NCBI GenBank assembly: GCA_964247975.1
Contig: CAXTWH010000028.1
Coordinates: forward strand, 1-64,000
Source: KBS-96 sp964247975
GTDB lineage: Bacteria; Acidobacteriota; Terriglobia; Bryobacterales; Bryobacteraceae
Length of the DNA stretch: 64,000 nt
Reading direction: 5' to 3'
Position 1 is the stretch's first letter. Every line of letters starts with the position of its first letter. The notes beneath the pieces are model-generated. The model was given only the letters and a program-made list of their open reading frames with translations. It searched no databases and was not told where the DNA came from. Below, piece by piece: positions 50,869 through 58,698 of this stretch. Both the position numbers and the translations under genes were made by a program.

Positions 50869-51130
50869 AGCGGGAAAAGCATGTAAAAAGGAGCGGGAAC
50901 GCTGGGGAGCAAAGGTTGTCGCGCTGTGGTTAAACGGGTTCTGGCCCACTTGTGGTGCAATCGCGGCGGCGGCCGCCGCCGGCAAAAGCGAACGCGCCAT
51001 CATGAATCAAACCAGCCATCGCAGCGTGACGCGCCTCACCGAGAATTTTCAGATATTGAGCCTTATGCTTCGGTGCATTCGTTGACGGTGAAATTCCGCG
51101 TGAAAGCTCCAGAAAATTAGAAGGCAAACC
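50869..51130. other. Intergenic stretch with GC-rich debris
   Basis: No gene is supported here. A Gly/Arg-coding GCGGCGGCGGCCGCCGCC tract sits near 50966, and short frames on both strands show no family. It leads directly into the truncated ADOP remnant, so it is probably part of an old rearrangement. Confidence 0.35.
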
Positions 51131-51394
51131 TGTCATCAGTCGAAACGCGCCGATCCCGTCAAGCTTTTCCGACTAGTCAGTGTTCAGAGTCTCGCACCAG
51201 TTATAGCTGGTGCCGGTTTGGCTGTGCTGGGCTCATACTGGACCAAATCCCTGCTATACAACACTAGTCTTTTCGAGCTAGGTACGATGTTGATCACCAT
51301 TGCCGTCCTGCTGTTTGTTGCGCTTATCGCCATTGTGGGCCCGGCGCTTCAGGCGGCCCGGGCAGACCCGGCGATGACCTTGCGTGAGGGATAA
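51131..51394 (+). pseudogene. C-terminal remnant of an ADOP/FtsX-type permease
   Basis: The plus frame ending at TAA 51392-51394 reads LAPVIAGAGLAVLGSYWTKS, then a hydrophobic FtsX-type last helix region (MLITIAVLLFVALIAIVG), and ends QAARADPAMTLREG. This matches the end of ADOP/MacB-type permeases (compare ARRAARVDPSMALRQE at the end of the gene at 21848). Only about 80 codons remain, with no start or N-terminal half. It is clearly a truncated gene. Its own regulator is not visible. Confidence 0.7.
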
Positions 51395-51522
51395 CGACGG
51401 CACGGCTCCATAGCGACTGTTATTCCGGTAATCGCGTTGAAGTCTTGTCAATATCGCTTTCTGTATTTGAGTGGAAAATATTGAGTTAAACACACCGGCC
51501 GTCCTCGATATGTCAGAATTGA

Positions 51523-52302
51523 CAAATACCTGGATTCCACATCATTACCGGGCCTGAAAATGCTCCGGTCATCGTTCTTTCACACGCTCTCGGCAGCAGC
51601 TTACGTATTTGGGATCAACAAGCAGAGAATTTGACCGCAAAGTACCGGGTTCTCCGCTATGATCTTCGCGGCCACGGCCGCTCGCCGGTGCCGGAAGAAC
51701 CAATCACCTTAGCGGATCTGGGCCAGGATGTGCTCCGGTTGATGGACGGGCTGGCGATAAAACGCGTCCATTTCTGCGGGCTTTCGCTCGGCGGCATGGT
51801 AGGGCAGTGGCTTGGCTTGCATGCCCCGGAACGGCTGCATACCTTGGCACTAGTTGATACCGCTCCGCGGATGGGCAGCGCGGAAATGTGGGATGAGCGA
51901 ATCCAGAACATACAACAGAACGGATTGGAAGCTATCGCGCAGGCTACGATGGAGCGCTGGTTTACAGCAAAATTCCGCCAACAAAAAGCGGAAACCGTGT
52001 CGCAGATTCGAACCATGTTTTTAGCAACGCCTCTGGATGGGTATACTGCTTGCGCGAAAGTTGTGCGGAACGGCGTTCTGGCGAAAGATCAGCTTACCCA
52101 GTTCAACGCCGTCCAAACGCCAACGCTGGTGATAACCGGAACTGAAGACACAGCGGCAACTCCGGCGGCCGCGCAACAAATGGTGTCGTTTATTCGGGGC
52201 GCACAATACCACGAATTACTGGCAGCGCACCTTTCGCCGGTGGAAGCGGCTGATGAGTTTGGCGCGGTGTTGGAGAAATTCTTAAAATCTCATGCCGGTT
52301 AG
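51523..52302 (+). CDS. 3-oxoadipate enol-lactonase-like alpha/beta hydrolase, 5' end probably frameshifted
   Basis: The frame carries a full alpha/beta hydrolase of the PcaD/enol-lactonase type: GPENAPVIVLSHALGSSLRI, LRYDLRGHGRSPVP, the nucleophile elbow FCGLSLGGMVGQWL (Ser), TGTEDTAAT (Asp) and a final AAHLSPVEAA (His). Homology begins by codon 51538, before any ATG, GTG or TTG in frame (first is TTG 51631, inside the domain). The stop at 51520 precedes it. An ATG at 51510 in another frame (MSELTNTWIPHH) could supply the missing start with a one-base shift near 51530-51545. So it is either a recent pseudogene or a sequence error. Coordinates give the open frame. Confidence 0.75.
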   Translation, partial: QIPGFHIITGPENAPVIVLSHALGSSLRIWDQQAENLTAKYRVLRYDLRGHGRSPVPEEPITLADLGQDVLRLMDGLAIKRVHFCGLSLGGMVGQWLGLHAPERLHTLALVDTAPRMGSAEMWDERIQNIQQNGLEAIAQATMERWFTAKFRQQKAETVSQIRTMFLATPLDGYTACAKVVRNGVLAKDQLTQFNAVQTPTLVITGTEDTAATPAAAQQMVSFIRGAQYHELLAAHLSPVEAADEFGAVLEKFLKSHAG

Positions 52303-53432
52303 CTGTTGCCGGTGATCGACGCTTCCGGTTCTTCTTCTTTGGCTTCGTTTGCTTCCAAGCGGGTTTCGCCGTTTTCCAATGTTAAGCGCACGGGCGGCTG
52401 ACCGGAAAATTGTTCGATATGGCGGGCGAGTTCAACCGAGTGGGTTGTGATCCAGAGTTGAGACTGCTGGGCTGCCCGCGCAATCAGCTTCGCCAACGGT
52501 TCCAGAAGCGATGGATGCAAGCTGGTTTCCGGCTCATTGAAAGCTAACAGCGAGGCCGTTCTGGGGCTTAACAATGCCGCCAGTAAACATAGATAGCGCA
52601 GTGTTCCGTCAGAAAGTTCCGGGCCTTCCAACGGGCGCAGCAGGCCGGGCATATGCAATGCCACGCGAAAGCCGGTGCTTTCCACGCGCACTTCCAACCG
52701 CGCGCCGCCGAAAGCCGCTTCAATGCTTTCCTGAAGCTCATCAGCCGCGCCGATTTCCATGATGGTTTGCAGCGCAGCGGCAAGATCGGAACCATCCCGG
52801 CTCAATACAGGAGTGAGAACGCCAGGCTGAGGCCGTCGCAGAGGTGAGTCCTGGTCGGTGCGGAAGTAATGATAAAAGCGCCAGGAGCGGGTTTCCTCGC
52901 GAATGGTGAACAGTTCCGGATAAGCATGAGGATCTCTCACCTGAGCCAATAGCGATTCGGAAGAATACAAAGGGAACGGATACGGCTCCATTTTTCCTTT
53001 GCTGTTCCGAATGGTTGCAATGGCGCTTTTCCGCTCCATTAAGGTGGATTTCTGAGCGGTATTCAGCCAAGCGCGCTCGGTTTTAATTTCAGGATCAAGC
53101 GAAAACAAAGATAAAGGACTGACCACCGGCAACCCGCACTGCAGTTCGTAGCCGAACTGGTCGAGTTCCACCGAAAGCACAACTTTCGAGGGCGGCGCGG
53201 TGCGCATACGTCTTTGGCTTGCGCCGGCCCACAACACGGAGGTCATGCCGCCTTCCTGCGCAATCATCTGGGCGAAGCTGCCGTCCCCTGCCCTTTTCAG
53301 TAAATACACAGCATTGTAGAGATTGCTTTTGCCGCAGCCGTTTGGGCCGGTCAACACATTGACAGATCCTAACGGAAGGCGGAGTTTTCGCACTGATCGA
53401 TAACCGGAAACAAATAATTCTTGGATCACCAA
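52299..53432 (-). CDS. RecF/SMC-like AAA ATPase
   Basis: The 377-residue protein has an SMC/RecF-type ATPase fold in the AAA_21/COG4637 style: Walker A GPNGCGKSN (about residues 29-37), the signature LSDGTLRYL, Walker B region LLAFNEPETSLHP with Asn where most have Asp (a common variant in this group), and the switch His in WITTHSVELARHI. The insert between the motifs is beta-rich. No nuclease or toxin partner is adjacent, so it is probably a stand-alone ATPase of unknown role rather than a Gabija- or OLD-type defence pair. The start is TTG 53432 or GTG 53429. It overlaps the hydrolase stop by 4 bases, convergently. Confidence 0.87.
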   Translation of the reverse strand: MVIQELFVSGYRSVRKLRLPLGSVNVLTGPNGCGKSNLYNAVYLLKRAGDGSFAQMIAQEGGMTSVLWAGASQRRMRTAPPSKVVLSVELDQFGYELQCGLPVVSPLSLFSLDPEIKTERAWLNTAQKSTLMERKSAIATIRNSKGKMEPYPFPLYSSESLLAQVRDPHAYPELFTIREETRSWRFYHYFRTDQDSPLRRPQPGVLTPVLSRDGSDLAAALQTIMEIGAADELQESIEAAFGGARLEVRVESTGFRVALHMPGLLRPLEGPELSDGTLRYLCLLAALLSPRTASLLAFNEPETSLHPSLLEPLAKLIARAAQQSQLWITTHSVELARHIEQFSGQPPVRLTLENGETRLEANEAKEEEPEASITGNS

Positions 53433-53544
53433 TCGAAAGGGTATCAGTCCGACGCGCCGGAAAAACCGGAAAGATTACTTAAGCTGACGCTTACGAAATG
53501 CTGGCAGGCAAAAACTTATTCGGACAGAGGCGAAAATAGGGGAA

Positions 53545-54075
53545 ATGGATGCCATCAATCAATCCGCCATGCCGCCTACGGCAGAAGCCAACATCAACAC
53601 CGTCGTTAAGCTCGAAGAACAAGCATTAAAGGAGCGAACCACTGCGGACCGCATTTCCGATGTGATTGCAAATTTTGTGGGCAGCATGCGTTTTGTAATA
53701 ATTCACGTGCTTTGGTTTGGAATCTGGGTGGTCGTCAATACTGGCTTATTCAAGCTGCCGTGGAAATTCGATCCCTACCCGTTTGCTTTGCTTTGCATGC
53801 TGGTGTCTTTGGAAGGAGTGCTGCTTTCCACATTCGTGCTGGTGAAACAGAACCGGATGAGCCAGCGCGCCGACCAAAGGAGCCATCTGGACCTGCAAAT
53901 TAATCTGCTGTCAGAAAAAGAAATTACCAAAGTTTTGCAGATGCAGCAGTTGATCTGCCGTCGTTTGGGAATCACTGAAGCCGATACGGACCGCGAAGTA
54001 GTGGAACTCAGCTCCGTCACTGCCGTAGATAACATTGCCCGCGAACTGGAACAAAAGTTGCCGGGCGGGGTGTAA
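53545..54075 (+). CDS. DUF1003 membrane protein
   Basis: The 176-residue protein has the DUF1003 pattern: a charged N-terminal helix (EEQALKERTTADRISDVIAN), FVGSMRFVIIHVLWFGIWVV with the first membrane helix, PWKFDPYPFALLCMLVSLEG leading into the second helix (VLLSTFVLVKQNRM), and a coiled-coil tail (SQRADQRSHLDLQINLLSEK). Function is unknown; the family is in the inner membrane with both ends in the cytoplasm. It is divergent from the AAA ATPase and precedes the PadR gene by 74 bases. Confidence 0.9.
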   Translation: MDAINQSAMPPTAEANINTVVKLEEQALKERTTADRISDVIANFVGSMRFVIIHVLWFGIWVVVNTGLFKLPWKFDPYPFALLCMLVSLEGVLLSTFVLVKQNRMSQRADQRSHLDLQINLLSEKEITKVLQMQQLICRRLGITEADTDREVVELSSVTAVDNIARELEQKLPGGV

Positions 54076-54113
54076 AAGCAGGACAAACAAACCCAAACTC
54101 TGAAATAAGAGTG

Positions 54114-54143
54114 TTGACAAAAGCTAAGCAGTCAGCTTAATAT
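54114..54143 (+). promoter_or_regulatory. Promoter of the PadR gene, likely leaderless transcript
   Basis: A perfect -35 TTGACA (54114-54119) is followed after 18 bases by TAATAT (54138-54143). Expected initiation near 54149-54151 coincides with the PadR ATG (54150). The spacer contains AAGCT-8-AGCTT and the start is covered by TGTCG-TTATG-CGACA, both possible autoregulatory sites. Confidence 0.5.
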
Positions 54144-54149
54144 GTCGTT

Positions 54150-54503
54150 ATGCGACAGGTCGCTAGGCAATCAGAGGCAAAAGAAGCGAAGCCGCTGACC
54201 GAGCCAGTGTTTCTGATTCTGTTGAGCCTGGCGGAGCAACCCCGGCATGGCTACGCCTTGTTGAAAGATATTGAATCCCTCAGCGAAGGACGGGTACGGC
54301 TCAGCACCGGCACTTTATATGGAGCATTGCGCCGATTGCTGGAGGAAAACGCCATTGCGCGTTTCGAGCAGCAAGACACGTCGCGGGAAAAACAGGCTTA
54401 TCAGATTACTTCAGCGGGACGCAAACAACTCGAATGGGAGTTGAGCCGCTTAAAACAGTTGACCCAGGCAGCGGCACGTCGGCTGCAAAGCAAGGAAGCG
54501 TAG
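54150..54503 (+). CDS. PadR-family transcriptional regulator
   Basis: The 117-residue protein has the PadR winged-helix pattern: TEPVFLILLSLAEQPRHGYA, then ALLKDIESLSEGRVRLSTGT, LYGALRRLLEENAI and YQITSAGRKQLEWELSRL, with a short C-terminal helix. PadR proteins repress nearby membrane or transporter genes. Here the next gene (54508) begins 4 bases later and carries the small membrane-associated domain typically encoded next to PadR in Acidobacteriota. A strong promoter places the transcript start at or within a base or two of the ATG. A candidate operator overlaps the ATG, suggesting autoregulation. Confidence 0.92.
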   Translation: MRQVARQSEAKEAKPLTEPVFLILLSLAEQPRHGYALLKDIESLSEGRVRLSTGTLYGALRRLLEENAIARFEQQDTSREKQAYQITSAGRKQLEWELSRLKQLTQAAARRLQSKEA

Positions 54504-54507
54504 AACG

Positions 54508-54975
54508 ATGGTGAAGAAGAGCTTTCACGCTTTACTGCGTTTGTATCCGAAGCCTTACCGGAAAGCTTTTGCTCCGGAGATGATGGCTGTGTTCGAACAG
54601 GCTATAGATGAGCAGCGTCAACACGGTTTAGTTTCTCTTGTTTGTTTTGCTTGCTCGGAATTAATGGGGTTAGCCCTGGGAGCAGGCCGGGAATGGATGG
54701 CGAGATTCAGTTCAAAAAATTACCTGGGAGGTTGTCAGATGAATGCAGCTATAGATTTAAATCAATATAAAGAATTGCCAAACGAAGTAGTGGAAGCGCA
54801 GAAGCGCATTGACGCGCTGGTGAAAAACATGGTGCAGGCGATTGCTACCCATTCGTTTCAAAAAGCGCGTTTTTATTCGAACGAAGAACGCCGGGAACAG
54901 CAAACCCTGCGGATTCTGTTAAAGCAGCACGGGATTGACCAGGTGCGAGAAACAGCAACGCTGGCGCGAACGTAG
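54508..54975 (+). CDS. PadR-linked two-part protein (membrane-type N-terminus plus UVR-like helix)
   Basis: The 155-residue protein starts with a PadR-associated segment, KSFHALLRLYPKPYRKAFAP, and EMMAVFEQAIDEQRQHGLVS, which in neighbours of PadR in this phylum usually leads into a multi-pass membrane protein. Here only one short hydrophobic stretch follows (SLVCFACSELMGLALGAG). The C-terminal half, KRIDALVKNMVQAIATHSFQ with KARFYSNEERREQQTLRILL, resembles the UVR motif or the ClpC/McsA-type interaction helix. The protein may therefore be a truncated PadR partner fused to another module. It starts 4 bases after PadR. Confidence 0.55.
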   Translation: MVKKSFHALLRLYPKPYRKAFAPEMMAVFEQAIDEQRQHGLVSLVCFACSELMGLALGAGREWMARFSSKNYLGGCQMNAAIDLNQYKELPNEVVEAQKRIDALVKNMVQAIATHSFQKARFYSNEERREQQTLRILLKQHGIDQVRETATLART

Positions 54976-54980
54976 GGAAT

Positions 54981-55940
54981 TTATTTCTTGGCGTCGTCCT
55001 TGATTAAAGACGCATCGGTGACCACCACGAAATCACCTTGCGCTTTCATGTCCTTTTCTTCGAAGCGAAGCGGCGGGGCGGCTGGACACATCGTAATCAC
55101 AACGGAATAGGCCGCCGGACGATAACGGGCAAATTGTTCCACAATCCCTAATCGCTCCGCCGTGTGGGCACTCCCGTTCACATGAAGCACAAGGGAACCG
55201 GGGTGCCGCGTCAGGTAATCGGCTATGGAGAACGCCATTGTAGCGTCCCAAAGCGATTGCGCTTCCAAGGCATGGGCCATATCGGCTTCGGTCATGGCGG
55301 GCATCGCAGCAGTTTCTTTGTCAGGTTTAGCTTTTTCTTTTGGAGGCGGCGGTGGTGAAGGCGGCATGTGTTCCGCCATTTCCTGTTGAAATTTCTGCCG
55401 ATAAGCGGGAGAAGCCGGAGCATACGGCAGAGGCGCCAGCCAAGGCGCAGCATAATCCGGCAAGGGCGCCAGCGCAGCCGAGCCTAAACGATACACGCGG
55501 TTCACGTAGCGGCGCGGCGCGTTCGAAGCAATTACCGGAATCTTTTGTTGAAGGGCATATTCCACCAGCGGGCGGTAATCGGTTTTATAGTTGGGCCAAG
55601 CGTGGGAGCTGGCGCGGAAGTTCTCCTCGTTGATGTAGCCGGACAAGTATTCATTGACAACCGGCTGAACATCACGCTCGAACATTTCCAAACCTAGCGC
55701 CAAGCGCGGGGAGGCGAGGCGCTGTAGAATTTGCAGTTCCACCTGATGTCCGGTCGGGTCGTCATGCACTTCGCCCAGAAAAACGGCGTCGGCGCTTTGC
55801 GAAACGGCGGCGATATCGTCCATTGTGGCGGGCGATCCGTCGCCCCGGTAAATACGGTAATGATCTGTTGAGCCTTTCTGCTGTGAATAAAGAAAAGGAG
55901 CTAGTGAAGCTAGGATAATTAGAAGCAAAATTGCGCGCAC
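54981..55940 (-). CDS. Exported ChaN/Tiki-like protein
   Basis: The 319-residue protein has a signal peptide (RAILLLIILASLAPFLYS) without an obvious lipobox. The rest matches the ChaN-like EreA/Tiki superfamily: VFLGEVHDDPTGHQVELQIL with the acidic pair, LGLEMFERDVQPVVNEYLSG, KTDYRPLVEYALQQKIPVIA and SNAPR, and a final LVLHVNGSAHTAERLGIVEQ. A proline/lysine-rich insert (about residues 195-215) is unlike the core. ChaN binds heme in Gram-negative bacteria; other members are metalloproteases or hydrolases. The metal-binding His/Glu residues are present, so either role is possible. It converges on the PadR partner with a 5-base gap. Confidence 0.82.
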   Translation of the reverse strand: MRAILLLIILASLAPFLYSQQKGSTDHYRIYRGDGSPATMDDIAAVSQSADAVFLGEVHDDPTGHQVELQILQRLASPRLALGLEMFERDVQPVVNEYLSGYINEENFRASSHAWPNYKTDYRPLVEYALQQKIPVIASNAPRRYVNRVYRLGSAALAPLPDYAAPWLAPLPYAPASPAYRQKFQQEMAEHMPPSPPPPPKEKAKPDKETAAMPAMTEADMAHALEAQSLWDATMAFSIADYLTRHPGSLVLHVNGSAHTAERLGIVEQFARYRPAAYSVVITMCPAAPPLRFEEKDMKAQGDFVVVTDASLIKDDAKK

Positions 55941-55963
55941 GTTTAATCGCCTTCATCGAGCGG

Positions 55964-57634
55964 TTACAAACTGGCCGAATCATCTCCCAACATATTCTTG
56001 CGAATTATCGGAATGGGGACTCCGCCTTGGCTGACAAAATCGTTGTGGAATTTTTCCAGGCTAAACTGCGAGCCGAGTTTCTGATGATAATCTTCGCGCA
56101 GCTTCAGAATCTGCAGTTTGCCGAGAGTGTAAACCAGATAAGTCGGATCGCTTGTGCCGCGCTTGGTTTCGCGTTCGGCGTAGGCGTGGGTCATATAAGC
56201 CTGCTTCATAAAGAACTGAATGCCTTGCTCGTAGGTCATTTTGCCGGTATGCATTTCAATGCCGACAATGTAGCGGCAGTTCCGTAGCAAAGCATCAATC
56301 AGTTGACCAAAGCGCAGCTTCGGATCATTGTTGCCGTAGCCTTCATCGAGCATCATCTGTTCCGTGTAATGCGCCCAGCCCTCCACATTGGAACCGCTTT
56401 GAGTCAGCTTCTTTACTTTTGATTGGACTTTTTGGAACCAGAGAAGCTGCACATAATGGCCGGGATAGGCTTCGTGGATGGCAGTGCTCAGAATAGTTCC
56501 ACGGTTAAACGCGGTCATAAACTGTTCCGTTTCTTCCCGCGGCCAGTTATGCTCCGGCAAGGTGACATTAAAGTACGCTTCGGTTGCCTTGGTTTCGTAA
56601 GGGCCGGGGGTGTCCATTGAAGCGGTGGTCAATGCCCGCATGAACGGCGGAGTTTCTTCGAGAATCGGCTCTACCGGAGAAGGAATGGTGATGATGCGCT
56701 TGGTTTGAATAAATTGCTTGAGGCTGGCAAAAGTGTTCTGGAAGGATTGAAGCAACTGGTCCGGCGCAGGATGGTCGGCGCCCAATTGATCGGCAATCTG
56801 TTCCGGCGTTTTATGAGAATCAATCCGTTTGGCTATCTCCGCCAATTGCCGCTGGTTCTCATGTAGATTGTCGTAGCCGATTTGCAGAAGGCGATCTAAA
56901 GGAATGTTCACATCTTCTTCGTAAAGCAGTTTCTTGCGGTAGTTTTCCGCGCCGATGCGGAAGTCTCCGTGTGAGCGGGGCAGCACGTCGCTTTTCAGAA
57001 ACGCCTCGTAGCTTTTCAATCCTTCAATTACATCGCCATTTGTTTTCTTGAACTCGGATAACAGGTCCTGATCAGTAACCTCGTTGAATGCTTTCGGCAC
57101 ATCGCTGCCAAAAAAATCTTCGATTCCGGGCAACTGCTGCAAAGCCACTTCAGTGAAGATTTTCGGCGGATTATTCAGGTTCTTTTTGCCTTCTTCAAGA
57201 ACGCGGTTGATTTGTCTTTCGCGGGCAATCACGCTGCGCAGGCGTTCCGATTGGGACGCAAACTTGCGGCTGATTAAGCTGAAAATACTGCCGGTAACGT
57301 TGCTGGAATAAAAATCGGGATTCACTGCCCAGGAGCGAATATTTTCGAGCGCGAGCAGTTGCGCTTCGGTTCTCGCAATCAGCAGATTGCGATCATCGCT
57401 TTCCGGCAGTTTGCGGAATTCAGCTTGATAACGCCGCAGCATGAACCGCGCGGATTGCAGGTTTGCTTGCGAGTAATCTTCCAGAGCGGAATCGTACTGG
57501 TGGAACCCGGCGGCAGTTCCTTCGCTCGGAAAGAAATGAAAGTATTCAGAATAGAAACTGTCCACTAAGTCATTCAGGTTTGTTTGAGCGTTGAGGAAAA
57601 AAGGCGACACAAGCAACAAGAGGATAAACTTCAT
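55964..57634 (-). CDS. Exported DUF885 family protein
   Basis: The 556-residue protein (from ATG 57634; a longer frame to 57691 has no signal sequence) has a signal peptide (KFILLLLVSPFFLNA) and a DUF885 body. The zinc-type HEAYPGHYVQLLWFQK motif (HExxxxHxx-type, about residue 405) and WAHYTEQMMLDEGYG are the family hallmarks, in line with a mostly helical metallopeptidase-like fold. The family is widespread and often exported. No substrate is known. It is followed after 23 bases by the ChaN-like gene on the same strand. Confidence 0.9.
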   Translation of the reverse strand: MKFILLLLVSPFFLNAQTNLNDLVDSFYSEYFHFFPSEGTAAGFHQYDSALEDYSQANLQSARFMLRRYQAEFRKLPESDDRNLLIARTEAQLLALENIRSWAVNPDFYSSNVTGSIFSLISRKFASQSERLRSVIARERQINRVLEEGKKNLNNPPKIFTEVALQQLPGIEDFFGSDVPKAFNEVTDQDLLSEFKKTNGDVIEGLKSYEAFLKSDVLPRSHGDFRIGAENYRKKLLYEEDVNIPLDRLLQIGYDNLHENQRQLAEIAKRIDSHKTPEQIADQLGADHPAPDQLLQSFQNTFASLKQFIQTKRIITIPSPVEPILEETPPFMRALTTASMDTPGPYETKATEAYFNVTLPEHNWPREETEQFMTAFNRGTILSTAIHEAYPGHYVQLLWFQKVQSKVKKLTQSGSNVEGWAHYTEQMMLDEGYGNNDPKLRFGQLIDALLRNCRYIVGIEMHTGKMTYEQGIQFFMKQAYMTHAYAERETKRGTSDPTYLVYTLGKLQILKLREDYHQKLGSQFSLEKFHNDFVSQGGVPIPIIRKNMLGDDSASL

Positions 57635-57920
57635 TCGTTTACGATTTAAGCATATAGATAAACGCTGGCTTATGAGGCGGCAGAAATGCATTTATTCATG
57701 AGACCGTAAAAAGTTTATTGCGTACCTGGAAAAAGTCACACGAACCCGAAAGAGTTTTTCAAGGTCAATTACCAATTAGCATCCTAATTCATTGATTTTA
57801 ATAGCATGATGCTAAAAGCTGAGCGTAAACCTGGATTGGCAACAAACTTGCCCTAATAAACAATGAGAGGTGGCGAAAGTGAAACCGCCTCACCGATAGA
57901 ATAAACCTGTAGGAGGAACG
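57635..57920. other. Intergenic region upstream of the DUF1328 gene
   Basis: The stretch is AT-rich and holds no recognised gene. It should contain the promoters for the minus-strand DUF885 gene and the plus-strand DUF1328 gene, but I cannot place them with confidence. Confidence 0.3.
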
Positions 57921-58094
57921 ATGCTTTACTGGGCTCTAGTTTTTTTGCTTGTCGCGCTTGTGGCTGGCGTTTTAGGTTTTGGCGGTGTGGCTGCGGCCTC
58001 TGCTGGAATCGCAAAAATTTTATTTTTTGTATTCTTAGTGCTGTTCCTTGTTGGCTTGGTGATGCACTTAGGCCGACGCGGCAGCGCTATCTAG
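57921..58094 (+). CDS. DUF1328 small membrane protein
   Basis: This 57-residue gene has an ideal AGGAGG ribosome-binding site 4 bases before ATG 57921. The protein starts MLYWALVFLLVALVAGVLGF and continues GGVAAASAGIAKILFFVFLV and LFLVGLVMHLGRRGSAI, the exact DUF1328 pattern of two short membrane helices and an Arg tail. DUF1328 proteins are small stress-linked inner-membrane proteins of unknown function (YtjA in Escherichia coli). A terminator (58124-58159) follows, so it is a single-gene transcript. Confidence 0.9.
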   Translation: MLYWALVFLLVALVAGVLGFGGVAAASAGIAKILFFVFLVLFLVGLVMHLGRRGSAI

Positions 58095-58123
58095 TTATTT
58101 CATTCTCAATTTGTTTTCCTTTG

Positions 58124-58159
58124 AGGGATGTGTTTCCGGCAATGAACGCATCCCTTTTT
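58124..58159 (+). terminator. Intrinsic terminator after the DUF1328 gene
   Basis: AGGGATGTG (58124-58132) pairs with CGCATCCCT (58147-58155) with one G-T pair and a 14-base loop, followed by TTTT. It lies 29 bases after the stop and 13 bases before the next gene start. Confidence 0.7.
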
Positions 58160-58171
58160 GTTTGATTTCCG

Positions 58172-58696
58172 GTGCCTAATTTTCCATTAATTCTAACGCT
58201 TGCTTTGGATGACCGCTCGTTTGCCCGCGCGAACGAAATGCGCCAGCAGTTTTTCCCTTCCGCACTAAACATTGTTCCCGCTCATATTACATTATTTCAC
58301 TATCTTCCTGGTTTAGAAATCGCGGCAATATCGAATGAATTGAGGCAGCAATGCGGGAATATTACGCCCTTTGAGCTTCGAGTAACAGGCTTGCGGAATC
58401 TGGGCCGAGGCGTAGCTTACTTAATTGATGCGGAAGTTTTATTGGGCTTACGCCGCCGTTTAGCGCAGAGCTTCTCGCTATTCCTTACGAAACAGGATCA
58501 GCAGAAATACAAGCCGCATCTGACAGTTCAGAACAAAGTAACGCCGGATGAAGCAAGAATGCTTTTCAGGCAATTAGAAACTCAGTTTGCGCCGTTTACG
58601 ATGAAGGGCGTGGGCCTCCATTTATGGCGCTACCTGAACGGTCCTTGGGAACGAGTTCAAACTTTTCCTTTCGCAGAAACTGTGGGCAAGGCATAA
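58172..58696 (+). CDS. 2'-5' RNA ligase family (2H phosphoesterase) protein
   Basis: The 174-residue protein has two His-x-Thr-x motifs, HITLF (about residue 38) and HLTVQ (about residue 115), spaced as in the 2H superfamily (LigT/2'-5' RNA ligase, cyclic phosphodiesterases). PLILTLALDDRSFARANEMR opens the fold. Members hydrolyse or ligate 2'-5' linked or cyclic nucleotide phosphates; the biological role is often unclear. The start is GTG at 58172. It converges on the ABC permease gene with a 2-base gap. Confidence 0.88.
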   Translation: MPNFPLILTLALDDRSFARANEMRQQFFPSALNIVPAHITLFHYLPGLEIAAISNELRQQCGNITPFELRVTGLRNLGRGVAYLIDAEVLLGLRRRLAQSFSLFLTKQDQQKYKPHLTVQNKVTPDEARMLFRQLETQFAPFTMKGVGLHLWRYLNGPWERVQTFPFAETVGKA

Positions 58697-58698
58697 AT

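Noticed and set aside
50930..51136. Minus-strand frame of 68 residues with KAQYLKILGEARHAAMAGL
   Set aside because: It looks somewhat protein-like but is short, lies in rearranged DNA and matches no family I know; left as intergenic.
52299..53432. Defence system ATPase (Gabija/OLD-like pair)
   Set aside because: No nuclease, helicase or toxin gene adjoins it; neighbours are a convergent hydrolase and a DUF1003 gene.
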